Counted from the first letter of the stretch, positions 38,673-47,722 are shown. The stretch: DNA of 64,000 nt from Rheinheimera mesophila (GCF_000986865.1 NZ_LAVS01000089.1:1-64000); one strand, 5' to 3'. The notes: generated by a model from the letters alone, not told the origin. Program-made: numbers and translations.

Positions 38673-39758
38673 ATGCCTCCCTCATTGAACGCCAAATGTA
38701 TCTTGACGAATCCTGTAGTTCTTCTAATTTGCATTGTTCTAACTGTGTTGTTCAATTTTGAAAAAGGTTTTGCTCAAGTAGCAGTACCAGAAAACGCGCA
38801 GCTCAATGTTTTCGGTAATGGCTGGGCTTGTAAACGAGGATTTAGGCAGGTCGACCAAGCTTGTGAAGCCGTTATTCTACCCGAGCATGCTCAAATTAAT
38901 GCTTTAGGAGATGGCTGGGTATGCAAACGTGGCTTTAGGCAAATCAACCAAGGTTGTGAAGCTGTTACTCTGCCCAAGAATGCTCAAATTAATGCTTTAG
39001 GAGATGGCTGGGTATGCAAACGTGGCTTTAGGCAAATCAACCAAGGTTGTGACGCTGTTACTCTGCCCAAGAATGCTCAAATCGATGCTTTAGGAGATGG
39101 CTGGGTATGTAAACGTGGCTTTAGGCAAGTCAACCAAGGTTGTGAAGCTGTTACTCTGCCCAAGAATGCTCAAATCGATGCGTTAGGAGATGGCTGGGTA
39201 TGCAAACGTGGCTTTAGGCAAGTCAACCAAGGTTGTGAAGCTGTTGCCCTTCCCAAGAATGCTCAAATCGATGTTTTAGGAGATGGCTGGGTATGCAAAC
39301 GTGGCTTTAGGCAAGTCAACCAAGGTTGTGAAGCTATTACTCTTCCCAAGAATGCTCAAATTGATGCTTTTGGAGATGGCTGGACGTGCGGTTCTGGCTA
39401 TAAAAGAGTTTCTGATTCCTGTGTAGCAATGACTAAGGCTGAAGTCGAAGAAGCTAGGTTGCTGGATTTAGCAATAATCAACCAGTTTAAAAATCAGACA
39501 ATTGAGTTTGAGGGTTATAGTTTTACACTGAATGAATTTGAAAGTAAGTGCGAAGTCTATCGGTACTCGGATAATTACGGTGACCTTGAGTGCAGGGGTT
39601 CCGAACTTAGGCAGCTAGCGAGACGATGCGAAGCGTATTTTACGGGTAAAGCAGATTCAGAGGGCGACATAGAGTGTCGAGGCTCGGAACTCAATTTAAT
39701 AGAACGAAAATGCAGTGCAACTATGTATTCGGACTCCTATGCAGAAATTAGTTGCTAG
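38673..39758 (+). CDS. Secreted protein with seven 31-residue Cys repeats
   Basis: 361 residues. An N-terminal hydrophobic segment (about 13-28, ending F-A-Q) looks like a signal peptide. Residues 38-254 are seven tandem 31-residue units of the pattern L-P-K-N-A-Q-I-D-A-L-G-D-G-W-x-C-K-R-G-F-R, then C, so each unit can close one disulfide. The last unit is diverged. The C-terminal part has two units ending in Y-G-D-L-E-C-R-G-S-E-L type sequence and finishes with E-I-S-C. Units of this W-x-C ... G-Y/F ... C form occur in many uncharacterised exported proteins. AGGA precedes the ATG by 8 bases. First gene of the accessory region. Function unknown. Confidence 0.82.
   Translation: MPPSLNAKCILTNPVVLLICIVLTVLFNFEKGFAQVAVPENAQLNVFGNGWACKRGFRQVDQACEAVILPEHAQINALGDGWVCKRGFRQINQGCEAVTLPKNAQINALGDGWVCKRGFRQINQGCDAVTLPKNAQIDALGDGWVCKRGFRQVNQGCEAVTLPKNAQIDALGDGWVCKRGFRQVNQGCEAVALPKNAQIDVLGDGWVCKRGFRQVNQGCEAITLPKNAQIDAFGDGWTCGSGYKRVSDSCVAMTKAEVEEARLLDLAIINQFKNQTIEFEGYSFTLNEFESKCEVYRYSDNYGDLECRGSELRQLARRCEAYFTGKADSEGDIECRGSELNLIERKCSATMYSDSYAEISC
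38784..39434 (+). repeat. Tandem 93-base repeat, seven units
   Basis: In-frame tandem array inside the repeat protein. Units 2-6 are nearly identical at DNA level (with GGAGATGGCTGGGTATGCAA recurring), while units 1 and 7 are diverged, as expected when internal units are homogenised by slippage or recombination. Confidence 0.95.
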
Positions 39759-39859
39759 AAGGTGCAGTTTGAGCCATTCCCTTCATGCTCTCGGTGTTGT
39801 GGTCGACTAATTTTGGCCAGATCGTTGTTGGTAAGCCAGTCCCAAATGAGAGCCAGTAA

Positions 39860-40699
39860 ATGAGTTCAGAAAGGGAAACATTTGATAACCTAAGCTTCCT
39901 CCAAAAGCTTCGATCACTTACTCTTTTACAGCAAAATATGCTGACTAGAGCTCTGTATCTAGCCTCACATGGCGAAATAGAGCACGAAGGAATGAAGATC
40001 ACTTGCACTCTTCCTGAAAAAAAGAGAAAGGTAAGTACAATGTTGGCTATGACCGCTGGTCAATCTCTTAATACGGTACTGGAATTCGCAGGTAAGGAAG
40101 GCATCTCAGTTCGTGACTGCTATCCAATTGCACGCTCCGTTGTCGAATCATTCATTAACTGCTCATTCATAGTTTCCTCACCAGAAGAAGTTGCAGATAG
40201 AGCTATAAGGCACATGCAGTTTGGCGCTTGGAGATTAAGCAACAGAAAATTCGGCGCTGGCCCTTATGAAATAGATATCTCCACTAGCTATAACAAAGCA
40301 AAGGAACTAAAAGAAAGATTCCCCGAGTTCACAAAGGATAAGTCTTGGACCAGCTTGTCTGTACCGGACAGGATCCACATTGTAGGTACATTAAACAGCA
40401 ATAAAGCAGCGGCAAGGCTCACCGCAGCCTATGGACTTATTTACTATCTTTCCTCCGAAGTTATTCACGGCTCCCTTTTTGGTGCCAGCTATTTCTACAC
40501 TGGCTATCTAAACGAAAAGCAATCAACAGAAGAGTTTGTCGAGGGAACAAAGCGTCAAATTGAAGAAATGCTTGTGGCCCTGCTTCACGCAGGCTGTGGC
40601 TTTCTTGCTGCCTTTTATGCAGCCCAGAACATTGAAGCCCTTGCAGAAGACGAGCAAAAGTTGTTTGACCTACTATTTGAAACCACTACAAATGTATAA
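39860..40699 (+). CDS. DUF5677-like protein
   Basis: 279 residues, mainly helical, without signal peptide or membrane segment. C-Y-P-I-A-R-S-V-V-E-S-F-I-N and Y-Y-L-S-S-E-V-I-H-G-S resemble DUF5677 proteins. That family has no established function and is common in mobile regions. The following spacer ends with GTTGGTAACGTTATG, like the 3' end of an integron attC site, so the gene may have travelled as a cassette. Codon use is AT-richer than in the 1-38 kb core. Confidence 0.6.
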   Translation: MSSERETFDNLSFLQKLRSLTLLQQNMLTRALYLASHGEIEHEGMKITCTLPEKKRKVSTMLAMTAGQSLNTVLEFAGKEGISVRDCYPIARSVVESFINCSFIVSSPEEVADRAIRHMQFGAWRLSNRKFGAGPYEIDISTSYNKAKELKERFPEFTKDKSWTSLSVPDRIHIVGTLNSNKAAARLTAAYGLIYYLSSEVIHGSLFGASYFYTGYLNEKQSTEEFVEGTKRQIEEMLVALLHAGCGFLAAFYAAQNIEALAEDEQKLFDLLFETTTNV

Positions 40700-40768
40700 A
40701 AATAAAAGGCATAGAAAGGGTATACCATCAGGGACTAGCTACACGGCCCCTTGTTGGTAACGTTATGA
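40700..40768 (+). other. Possible attC remnant (3' end)
   Basis: The end reads CTTGTTGGTAACGTTATG, almost the same as the 3' end of the attC-like site at 50967 (TGCTGTTGGTAGCGTTATG). I do not see a good complementary 5' arm, so this may be a truncated or decayed site. Confidence 0.35.
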
Positions 40769-40789
40769 ATCATGTTGGGAATTTGATGC

Positions 40790-41461
40790 ATGCAACAAGA
40801 ATTAAAAAATGTTCCGCAGGATATGCTTAAGTTAGGGATTGCTGCTCTTGCACATGCCAACTGGCACGCAAACTTCCACAGTTTTGAAAATGACAAATGG
40901 TCAGAGCTTTCCGTATTGCAGGCTGCACATGCCGCCGAGATATTAATCAAGGCACGTATTGCAGAAGAACATCCACTGCTAATTTTTGAACAAATACCAC
41001 GATCCACACAAATTGATAGTGATGCTTTAGACTTCAAGGCTCTTGTCCAAAAAGCAAAAACTATTCAGTATTCTGATTTGCCTGAAAGACTTTGGGCTAC
41101 AACAGGTATAAAGCTGCCAAACCTAGAGCTGTTTAAAAAATTTGGTATGCTCAGAAACTCAATACAGCACTTTGCGATTCCTCATGACTTTGAATGCAGC
41201 ACTACTGATTTTATCTACGGAGTTATCGACCCATTTATTAATCAATGCTGGGGACTTTATGCTATCGATTATCACGAAGACACGGAGCCCTACGAGTATA
41301 TTGTAAGCACTCTACTCGCAAATGAAGTTGAGTTTCTCGTTTCGCCTGAATGTGCAACTAACCTCAAAGACCTCTCATTGGATTGGCCCGAGAGTAAATC
41401 ATACACAAGGCTTATGAAAAATCGCTTCGAGCTCGCTTTAGTTAGCGAGGAAAACTCATGA
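40790..41461 (+). CDS. HEPN-like protein
   Basis: 223 residues, predominantly helical, no signal peptide. R122-N-S-I-Q-H127 fits the R-x4-H motif of HEPN ribonucleases, and the surrounding helices (Q-A-A-H-A-A-E-I-L-I-K, then F-G-M-L-R) agree with the HEPN fold. HEPN proteins cleave RNA in toxin-antitoxin, abortive infection and CRISPR effectors, but many members bear the motif without known activity. No antitoxin-like partner (MNT, minimal nucleotidyltransferase) is adjacent. Function is inferred from motif and context only. Confidence 0.55.
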   Translation: MQQELKNVPQDMLKLGIAALAHANWHANFHSFENDKWSELSVLQAAHAAEILIKARIAEEHPLLIFEQIPRSTQIDSDALDFKALVQKAKTIQYSDLPERLWATTGIKLPNLELFKKFGMLRNSIQHFAIPHDFECSTTDFIYGVIDPFINQCWGLYAIDYHEDTEPYEYIVSTLLANEVEFLVSPECATNLKDLSLDWPESKSYTRLMKNRFELALVSEENS

Positions 41462-41510
41462 CAACTGCATCAATCGCTATATAAATAGCATGCTCAGCGT
41501 TCAACATGAC
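41459..41510 (+). other. Weak attC-like hairpin
   Basis: GCTAT and ATAGC close a tight hairpin, extended by bulged pairing of AACTG with CAGCGTT. It begins within the last codon of the HEPN-like gene, as many cassette attC sites do, and ends GCGTTCAAC. Short and low confidence. Confidence 0.3.
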
Positions 41511-41649
41511 CGTTTATGGTCGCTTACTTATTTCATATTGGCGGACCTTAGCCAAGTTGATTTAGGAATTAGTCTTCGAATTGGACGCAAAATGACACCC
41601 GGATTTACCACCAAAGTCACTGGCTGCTGACTGCCAGTTGCACCTTTCA

Positions 41650-41698
41650 CATAACCGCCAGTTTCAGCGACTGCGTCCCCTGCACGGCCTTGTTAAGC
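41650..41698 (-). other. attC-like site (minus orientation)
   Basis: On the minus strand it reads GCTTAACAAGGCCG at the 5' side and GGCGGTTATG at the 3' side, the expected attC polarity (AACAA first, GTTA core last). The 5' box GCTTAAC fits RYYYAAC and overlaps the stop codon of the gene at 41693, a frequent arrangement in gene cassettes. Confidence 0.55.
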
Positions 41699-42754
41699 GA
41701 AAAACTCTACGCCCGATTCTTCGCTAATTTTTTGTATTTCGGCATATTCAGAGATCTCTTTGTAATAGGTGTGACCGTGACCCATATCTACCTCCTCGCA
41801 AAAGATAAGCCGCTCATAGGGCTGTCCTCCATGATTGAAATGAGTGTAGATATGCGGAAAGTAATAATACTCATCACCTTCCCAGTTAACAGTGACAATT
41901 GAGTCGAAAGGTATTTCACCAATTAGGAATGCCTTAACGTCCCCCTTCTCACCTGCTTTGTGATCTGTATATCTCAATCCATCGTCAGTTTGCGTAAGAT
42001 TACCGATTTGCAGTAAAACCTTTATCCCTTTTGTGTATGTTCCTAACATGCCAAGGCGAAACCACGGCGATATCCCTGTTTCCTCTTCACTTGTATTTGG
42101 ATATCCATCTACTCGATCCACGTCTCTAATAATGACACACGACCTTAGCTTTTTTGCGCGTATTTCATTCAGTTCCGCCTCGAACTCTTTTCTTAAAGTT
42201 TCACGGTGCTTCACTTTTTCCGCAGGACTTGAAAAGATAGGAGCTGTTGTTTTGGGTTTACTAATGAATGGATAAAGTGCTGATTTGATCGATGCTATAA
42301 GTTCCTTTCTAACTGTTGCTTTATCAGCGTTGTTGTCTTCACTGAGGTTGTAAACAATGGGCCATCGTTTATGCGCCAAATCAAACGGCAGGTTCTTGTC
42401 TGGGCTGCCGAACGAAGAATTCATAATATTAATTACGCGACCATCACCAAGGCAGCTTAATGCATAGCCAAGTTCAATTAGAACGTTGGGATTCGGGCAG
42501 TATTTCTCATTTTCTGATTTGGTGATGAATGTTATGTCACCAATAAATATGTCACTTTTTTCAATTTTACTAAGGATGGTACTTACAATGTCTGGCGACC
42601 CTTGTACGTCTTTCGTGTCGTGATCCAGTCTTAATGCATCCTCAATTTCCAACTCTTGGTTGAGTAGCTTTATGGCTCGTTCAAGACAGTCTTTGATGAA
42701 GGTCCGATTGAACTTGTTTTCAATATCGCTCTGCCAAGAGTAAAAAATCTTCAA
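41693..42754 (-). CDS. TIR-like protein with C-terminal unknown domain
   Basis: 353 residues. Residues 1-150 begin M-K-I-F-Y-S-W-Q-S-D and continue S-D-I-F-I-G-D-I-T and N-V-L-I-E94-L-G-Y-A-L-S. This is the layout of TIR/SEFIR-like domains, where the Glu corresponds to the NADase catalytic residue. The remaining 200 residues look beta-rich and are not recognised; they may sense a ligand. Bacterial TIR proteins often deplete NAD+ on phage infection, but proteins with this F-Y-S-W-Q-S-D start are poorly studied. A downstream attC-like site marks it as a probable cassette. Confidence 0.65.
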   Translation of the reverse strand: MKIFYSWQSDIENKFNRTFIKDCLERAIKLLNQELEIEDALRLDHDTKDVQGSPDIVSTILSKIEKSDIFIGDITFITKSENEKYCPNPNVLIELGYALSCLGDGRVINIMNSSFGSPDKNLPFDLAHKRWPIVYNLSEDNNADKATVRKELIASIKSALYPFISKPKTTAPIFSSPAEKVKHRETLRKEFEAELNEIRAKKLRSCVIIRDVDRVDGYPNTSEEETGISPWFRLGMLGTYTKGIKVLLQIGNLTQTDDGLRYTDHKAGEKGDVKAFLIGEIPFDSIVTVNWEGDEYYYFPHIYTHFNHGGQPYERLIFCEEVDMGHGHTYYKEISEYAEIQKISEESGVEFFA

Positions 42755-42776
42755 ATCAGGTTTCCTTTTTCTTACC

Positions 42777-42843
42777 GCTTAACGCCCCGCCAGCAGAGGC
42801 AGACAAAACGCACAGAAGTCTCGCTAGCTGGCATTGTTAGTTA
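42777..42843 (-). other. attC-like site (minus orientation)
   Basis: On the minus strand: TAACTAACAATGCCAGC at the 5' side and GCTGGCGGGGCGTTAAGC at the 3' side. GCCAGC and GCTGGC pair, the 3' core GTTAAGC fits GTTRRRY exactly, and the 5' side carries the AACAA hallmark. It lies directly behind the minus-strand gene at 42858. Confidence 0.65.
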
Positions 42844-42857
42844 AATGGCGAGCAACT

Positions 42858-43658
42858 TTATACTTGCGTAGCCTTATCTAATTTCCTGTGTATAAACGAC
42901 ACAGTAGACATAATGTCCAAAGCATCTTGTTCGCTCATTGGCCAAGAAATTTTAGGCGCATGAGCAACAGGGTTTCTAACTGAACCAAATAGCCCGACAA
43001 GCATGTTACTAAAGCCTTTTTGCTCACTTAACTCTGTATCCGTGGTTAAGCTATTTATTTTTAGGACTGGGTTCTTTACCGAAAACGCGGTATTTACCAG
43101 ATCTGCACCATCCGTTGTTAAGCTGGACATGTCTCTGATTCGCTGCGCGATACCTTTTATTGCCTCTAGAACTGCATGAAAGTAGTTTTCATTAAGTAGT
43201 TCTGCCCGACAGTAATTAAAGACTTCTGCATGAGCGCCTCGATCTTCAAGCTTTGATCTAAGCGCACCTGCTCTCTCCCTTGCTCCTCTTAGCGTCGTTT
43301 CTTTAGTTGTCCTTACTACTTTGCCATCCTCTCGGACGTAGAATCCCGAAAAGGATAAAACAACATTTAATTCAGATCTGCGCCATTCAAATTTTTCTTT
43401 ATCGCGAGCATAGCTGACAGGATCAAGCGCTCGATTAATGAGCATAACTAGATGATTACCCACTTGATGTTTGTTTTGAGCTTCAGCAAGCGCGTTGAAG
43501 AGTCTTTTCCATTTGGTCATTGTCGGAGCAACATCTTGGATTTTGCAATCCTGAATCAAATACCCTAGCTCTGAACCAGTTAAGCCTCGTTCAGTATCTG
43601 CAAGCACCCGGCAAGCTGCTTCTAATTTCTGTGCGTTGAATGGTTCGATTCTGTCCAT
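42858..43658 (-). CDS. TIGR02391-family (Hypoth_Ymh) protein, HEPN-like
   Basis: 266 residues. The C-terminal half resembles the TIGR02391 family: F-N-Y-C-R-A-E-L-L, H-A-V-L-E-A-I-K, then L-F-G-S-V-R228-N-P-V-A-H233-A-P. The last is an R-x4-H HEPN motif. Family members sit in plasmids, islands and defence regions; function unknown, RNase activity is possible. The N-terminal 100 residues may be a small winged-helix-like part. It is followed by an attC-like site in the same orientation, so it is a probable integron cassette. Confidence 0.65.
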   Translation of the reverse strand: MDRIEPFNAQKLEAACRVLADTERGLTGSELGYLIQDCKIQDVAPTMTKWKRLFNALAEAQNKHQVGNHLVMLINRALDPVSYARDKEKFEWRRSELNVVLSFSGFYVREDGKVVRTTKETTLRGARERAGALRSKLEDRGAHAEVFNYCRAELLNENYFHAVLEAIKGIAQRIRDMSSLTTDGADLVNTAFSVKNPVLKINSLTTDTELSEQKGFSNMLVGLFGSVRNPVAHAPKISWPMSEQDALDIMSTVSFIHRKLDKATQV

Positions 43659-43924
43659 GATTATTTAGTGATCACTTTTTAATATAAGGTGCTATGCCCG
43701 TAAGACGAACTTTTTATGCCTTATTTCATGATTTTTACCCATACCAAGCTAACTCTGATGTACCTCTCTTTCAACAGGTTTTTCTGAAATAAGTAAATTT
43801 GAATCCGACAAAATTTATACTGGCACTACATTGTTAATTTAGCTGCAATTAGTGGTTCAATAGATTTGCAACGAGTGACAAGTCGAATACCACCAACCAT
43901 TGGGTTTATGGCGTTCACTAAGTA

Positions 43925-45016
43925 ATGAGACCAATTACGTATTCAAAGGAAGACATGGAAGACATAAAAATTTATGAAATTGCTGCACAAGTTCTTTCAG
44001 GCATAACAGACGAACTGAATGCAAACATTTATGCTCCATTGGAAGGAGTTCTTGCGCTGACTTGGTCTGAAGTACCAAAGTTTAACGCTTACGCGAAGTC
44101 AAAGTCAGATATAGATAGTCCACCAGACCACGTGATTTGCATACATTACGAACTAGTAAGGCAGCTTTACAGAGATGTCGAGTCATTCTGCGATTTTTAT
44201 TTTAACCATCTTACCAAAAGTGAGTGGGAAGCATTTTTTGATGGTTTGGATGATGCACCGCCCTTAACTGAGTTTTTCACTCAAGAAGAATGCACTTACA
44301 ACATGTTTGTTGGCGCATTAACCTTTATTTACTTTCATGAGCTGGGACATTTATTACAGCAACACGGGTACATACGACAAAAATTTGGCGAGAGTGCAGA
44401 GACGATTATCAATGAATGCCAGATGGCTAGTAAATCGACATTGAAGGGAGACGCAGCATCTGTATCTCATGTGACAGAGCTCTGTGCAGACTTCTACGCT
44501 ACAACCAAGTGCTTGTATGAGCTGATGAGGCACTTTCAGGATAGTAAGGAAGAACTGAGGGTAGTGTTGTTTATTTTCGTGTGCGGCCTGTCGTGTGTCT
44601 TTCACAAATTTAGCGGCTCAGCCCCTTACACCCCGACTGAGGCACCTATTGGAACCCATCCAAACCCTTCAATAAGGATGGAATTTAATCTTCCTCATAT
44701 TTATGAGCTTATGGACCTTATTGCAGTGGCAAGTGGTCATTCGATGAGTCGCAGAGATTTAGTGCACTTATGCAGAAGAGCTTCCGATAGTTCTTCCCTA
44801 TACCAAATGGCGCAAAAGAGAGTCGATTGGGGATACAACAACTATCTATCCATTAGGGGTATACCAAATCGACCTGAGGACCACAGTTACTTGAAGCATA
44901 TCGTCATTACATGGGACGAAATTGGAACATTGCTCAAGAAGAGAACAATTGGTGGCCATGAGTTTGATTTTTTGTCATTTACACAAGAGTTTAGGGATCA
45001 AATTAATCGTAATTAA
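43925..45016 (+). CDS. Putative zinc metallopeptidase (HExxH)
   Basis: 363 residues, no signal peptide, so likely cytoplasmic. H138-E-L-G-H142 is the zinc site; E-L-C-A-D-F-Y-A-T at about 185-193 supplies a candidate third ligand. A hydrophobic stretch near 215 (V-V-L-F-I-F-V-C-G-L) and T-H-P-N-P-S-I-R-M after it resemble the layout of M48-like or ImmA-like peptidases with P-x-x-R-x. No close family recognised. The next gene, a DUF3644 protein, begins 112 bases downstream on the same strand. A peptidase beside an effector-like protein could be an activation switch; this is inference. Confidence 0.6.
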   Translation: MRPITYSKEDMEDIKIYEIAAQVLSGITDELNANIYAPLEGVLALTWSEVPKFNAYAKSKSDIDSPPDHVICIHYELVRQLYRDVESFCDFYFNHLTKSEWEAFFDGLDDAPPLTEFFTQEECTYNMFVGALTFIYFHELGHLLQQHGYIRQKFGESAETIINECQMASKSTLKGDAASVSHVTELCADFYATTKCLYELMRHFQDSKEELRVVLFIFVCGLSCVFHKFSGSAPYTPTEAPIGTHPNPSIRMEFNLPHIYELMDLIAVASGHSMSRRDLVHLCRRASDSSSLYQMAQKRVDWGYNNYLSIRGIPNRPEDHSYLKHIVITWDEIGTLLKKRTIGGHEFDFLSFTQEFRDQINRN

Positions 45017-45128
45017 TGAAATTTCAACACAGTATCCATGTGTTTGAAAAACTTATGGCGATTGCGTTTAAGTAGTTGATCAAACACTAATTTAAACGAT
45101 AACTTATCGAATCAATAACAAAACGGAT

Positions 45129-46355
45129 TTGAACAAAATGGCAAGGAATAATAACCAGATCATCTTGGCAGATGTCTTTAGGCAGTTTGAAGACAACGGC
45201 ATAGTCTTTACTGCTGATATGGTTGCTGAACGTACAACCTACAGCAAAAACTCCATAAACAAGTACATCAACGAAAAGTTGCTTGATAAGTATATTTTTC
45301 ATGCAGGTTCTCACACTAAGTATCGTTGTGAAGGGTTATGCGCCTTATCAAATGATGAATTCATTGTATTAATGAGTCAGTCTTTAAAGGTTAAGCAGAA
45401 AAGCCCTGAAGAGCTGTTTCACGGTAAGCTGGTCAGCCGGAGTCTTGATGCATTTACTCTAGCGTTGGAGGTATATAACCGACCCAGCATGAAAAATCGT
45501 GTGGAAGCCTTCGCAATCATGATGGTTAATGCGTGGGAGTTACTGCTTAAGGCAGAGATACTCAAGGCCGAAGGGTATGAAAAAATCTTTTACGACAGAG
45601 ATAAAAGCATATCAATTTCTGACGCGGTGAAACGGCGTTTGCAAGAAAAAGACCCGGTAAGAATAAATTTAGAGACCCTCATTGAATTACGTGATCACGC
45701 CATTCACCTGCTAATACCAGAGTTACAGCCACAACTTTCAAGACTTTTTCAGGCAACGGTTCTCAACTATCAGACACGCTATAGAAACGAAATGGGCAAT
45801 GCTCCACTTGCAGGACAAAGTGTGGGAATGCTGAGTTTAGTTGTCGACGGGCCCGCACCAGAAGTGGCATTAATTCAAAAGTTATATGGTAAACACACAG
45901 CTCAATCAGTAGCACGGTTTATTCAGCGCTTCGATGAAATGTCGAAAAAAACTGATTCAACTGCGTTCTCTATCCCTGTTGATTACAGGCTTGCGCTTGT
46001 TAAACGGGAAGATGAAAGTGATCTCTCACTGAGCGTTGGAGATACTGGGGAAGGGGCAATTTTTATCACTAAAACGAAAGACCCTGATGCTACTCATCCT
46101 TATCACATGACAGAGGCAATAGACGAAATTAACAAGCGACAATCCATCATTTCAATCAAAAGCGGAGCGTTTCAGGCTGTCTTGAATAAACACAAGATAA
46201 ACAATCAGAAAAAGTCCGAGCTACGATGGGTGATTGATGGAAGGCCACGATATTCCGAAAAGTTTATCACATGGTTTGTCGACAACTTAAAACAGCCCTT
46301 ATGGCTTGAATCTGCGAAAGATTTTCGTAGGAGTCAGCTTAAAAAAAGCCGATGA
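45129..46355 (+). CDS. DUF3644 protein, HEPN-like
   Basis: 408 residues. An N-terminal winged-helix-like segment (A-D-V-F-R-Q-F, then S-K-N-S-I-N-K-Y-I-N) precedes the DUF3644 core: L-E-V-Y-N-R-P-S-M-K-N-R-V-E-A-F, N-A-W-E-L-L-L-K-A-E, and L-R185-D-H-A-I-H190, another R-x4-H motif. The C-terminal third includes a second possible DNA-binding region (H-P-Y-H-M-T-E-A-I-D-E-I-N-K-R). DUF3644 proteins occur in mobile islands and have been grouped with HEPN-like nucleases by motif. Function unproven. Confidence 0.7.
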   Translation: MNKMARNNNQIILADVFRQFEDNGIVFTADMVAERTTYSKNSINKYINEKLLDKYIFHAGSHTKYRCEGLCALSNDEFIVLMSQSLKVKQKSPEELFHGKLVSRSLDAFTLALEVYNRPSMKNRVEAFAIMMVNAWELLLKAEILKAEGYEKIFYDRDKSISISDAVKRRLQEKDPVRINLETLIELRDHAIHLLIPELQPQLSRLFQATVLNYQTRYRNEMGNAPLAGQSVGMLSLVVDGPAPEVALIQKLYGKHTAQSVARFIQRFDEMSKKTDSTAFSIPVDYRLALVKREDESDLSLSVGDTGEGAIFITKTKDPDATHPYHMTEAIDEINKRQSIISIKSGAFQAVLNKHKINNQKKSELRWVIDGRPRYSEKFITWFVDNLKQPLWLESAKDFRRSQLKKSR

Positions 46356-46840
46356 GTTTGTAGAAAGGCAGCTTGCTACGCCCCCCACCCTGCGGGGTGA
46401 CAATTCTAGGTTTGAAGACAACTCTGCGCTGATGCCTCTGTTGGACCAAATCAATTAACAGCATCCAAATAGCCTTTTCTTTGGCTCAAAAGGACCGACT
46501 TAGAACTGAGGCATGAAGCGCGAACAGTTGTCGCCAGCATACACAACGAGCTGGGCTGGCTTAGCTAAAGCGAAGTAGCTGGTATCTAATGAGCATTGAA
46601 GCTATCGAGGGGGGTAAGGCATACAGCTAAGAAATATTATTTCTAAAATTAGCCTCATTAATTAAATAGAAATTAATTAATAAAAACAATTGCTTGACTC
46701 CAGTTTCAAGCGTATCACAGACTGAAGTGAAAGGCTATTTTTTCACCGTTGAGCACATTTTAGCGTCGAAACGTTATTGGTAAGACGACGCAGCTTCGCA
46801 CTAATATCCACACCAAGTTGATGGTTTTGTGAGGCACAAC
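46356..46840. other. AT-rich intergenic region
   Basis: About 485 bases with a run of ATTAAT-type sequence near 46650-46685. No convincing gene, terminator or attC hairpin was found. Confidence 0.45.
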
Positions 46841-47338
46841 ATGCATCTCGATTTAACACATATGTTACCAGAGCAAGTGACAGCAGATATTGGGGGCATC
46901 GCCCAACAATATGGAGCTTACTGTCCACACATGTTGTGGCCCTTATGGTTGCAGCATGTTGATATCAGCAAGACGCCTGTCAATGTTCTTCAGGCTGCTG
47001 CTCAATTGTTATCAAGCTACAACTGTGTGATTGCAACACTGCGGTTTGGCTTGTACTGCTCTAGGCACTTCCCGAGTCGAGGAAATGTCATTAGTGATGA
47101 CGTTGCGCTGCACTATCTGCGTCTGGCATTTCAAATGCTTACACAAAGCCAGCAACAAGAAGGGCTGATGAAATGGCTGCAACAAGCAGAAGGCTTTGAC
47201 TACGAGAAAGAGCAAAGAGGACTATTTTGGATACATGCTTGTGCGGCTTTTGCGCAACACGAGTATGACCTTAATCCTGATTACTTGAATGCTGAGATTG
47301 AGTTCGCATTCCAATTTCTCCTCAATATTAAAAAATGA
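46841..47338 (+). CDS. Hypothetical helical protein
   Basis: 165 residues from ATG 46841 with GAGG six bases upstream; a GTG 12 bases earlier is less likely. Mostly helical, with many His, Gln and aromatic residues, no signal peptide or membrane segment. No family recognised. Its stop overlaps the start of the next gene by four bases (ATGA), so the two are translated together. Confidence 0.55.
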   Translation: MHLDLTHMLPEQVTADIGGIAQQYGAYCPHMLWPLWLQHVDISKTPVNVLQAAAQLLSSYNCVIATLRFGLYCSRHFPSRGNVISDDVALHYLRLAFQMLTQSQQQEGLMKWLQQAEGFDYEKEQRGLFWIHACAAFAQHEYDLNPDYLNAEIEFAFQFLLNIKK

Positions 47339-47631
47339 AGCGCAAACTTATCGGCCGAAACAAAAAACGTATTTCAGAATGGTTGAAGTTGAAGCCAAGC
47401 GACATCGCTTATCATCGCATTGAAAGCAGAGTTACGTTTGAAGACATCAGCAGAATCAAGAGGCGGGGACAAGAATGCTATGAGCACAGAATTAAACGCC
47501 AAGAAAGGCTCAAGCCGCGTCAACTTAAAAAGTTGCGCCAAAAACAGCGGCTATCTGGCCTCATCGGCAGCAAATATGGTGGGATGTGCAAGACACAACT
47601 AAAACCTGCTGCTGCATTTTTCAAAAAATAG
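47335..47631 (+). CDS. Small very basic protein
   Basis: 98 residues with about one third Lys plus Arg (for example R-N-K-K-R and R-L-K-P-R-Q-L-K-K-L-R-Q-K), suggestive of nucleic-acid binding. Coupled to the preceding gene by ATGA. No family recognised. The pair might form a complex; no further evidence. Confidence 0.5.
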   Translation: MKRKLIGRNKKRISEWLKLKPSDIAYHRIESRVTFEDISRIKRRGQECYEHRIKRQERLKPRQLKKLRQKQRLSGLIGSKYGGMCKTQLKPAAAFFKK

Positions 47632-47722
47632 TCGTTATCTCTGATACTTAAGGCCCTCTAAAAAGTTGGCGTGAGTCCAGATGACAATTGAAGGGCTGAA
47701 CCATTTGGAATGGTATTTACAC

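Noticed and set aside
38561-38761. Small gene upstream of the repeat protein
   Set aside because: It overlaps the start and signal peptide of the better gene at 38673 in another frame and has no ribosome site or family resemblance.
38784-39434. CRISPR array
   Set aside because: The units are 93 bases, contiguous, in frame and encode a repeat protein; there are no spacers.
43659-43924. Minus-oriented attC upstream of the TIGR02391 gene
   Set aside because: TTAACAATG and GAGTTAGC are present in order, but the stem pairing is poor and the core does not fit.
46356-46840. Broken gene or RNA gene in the long spacer
   Set aside because: No frame shows family resemblance and no stable conserved-looking structure was seen.
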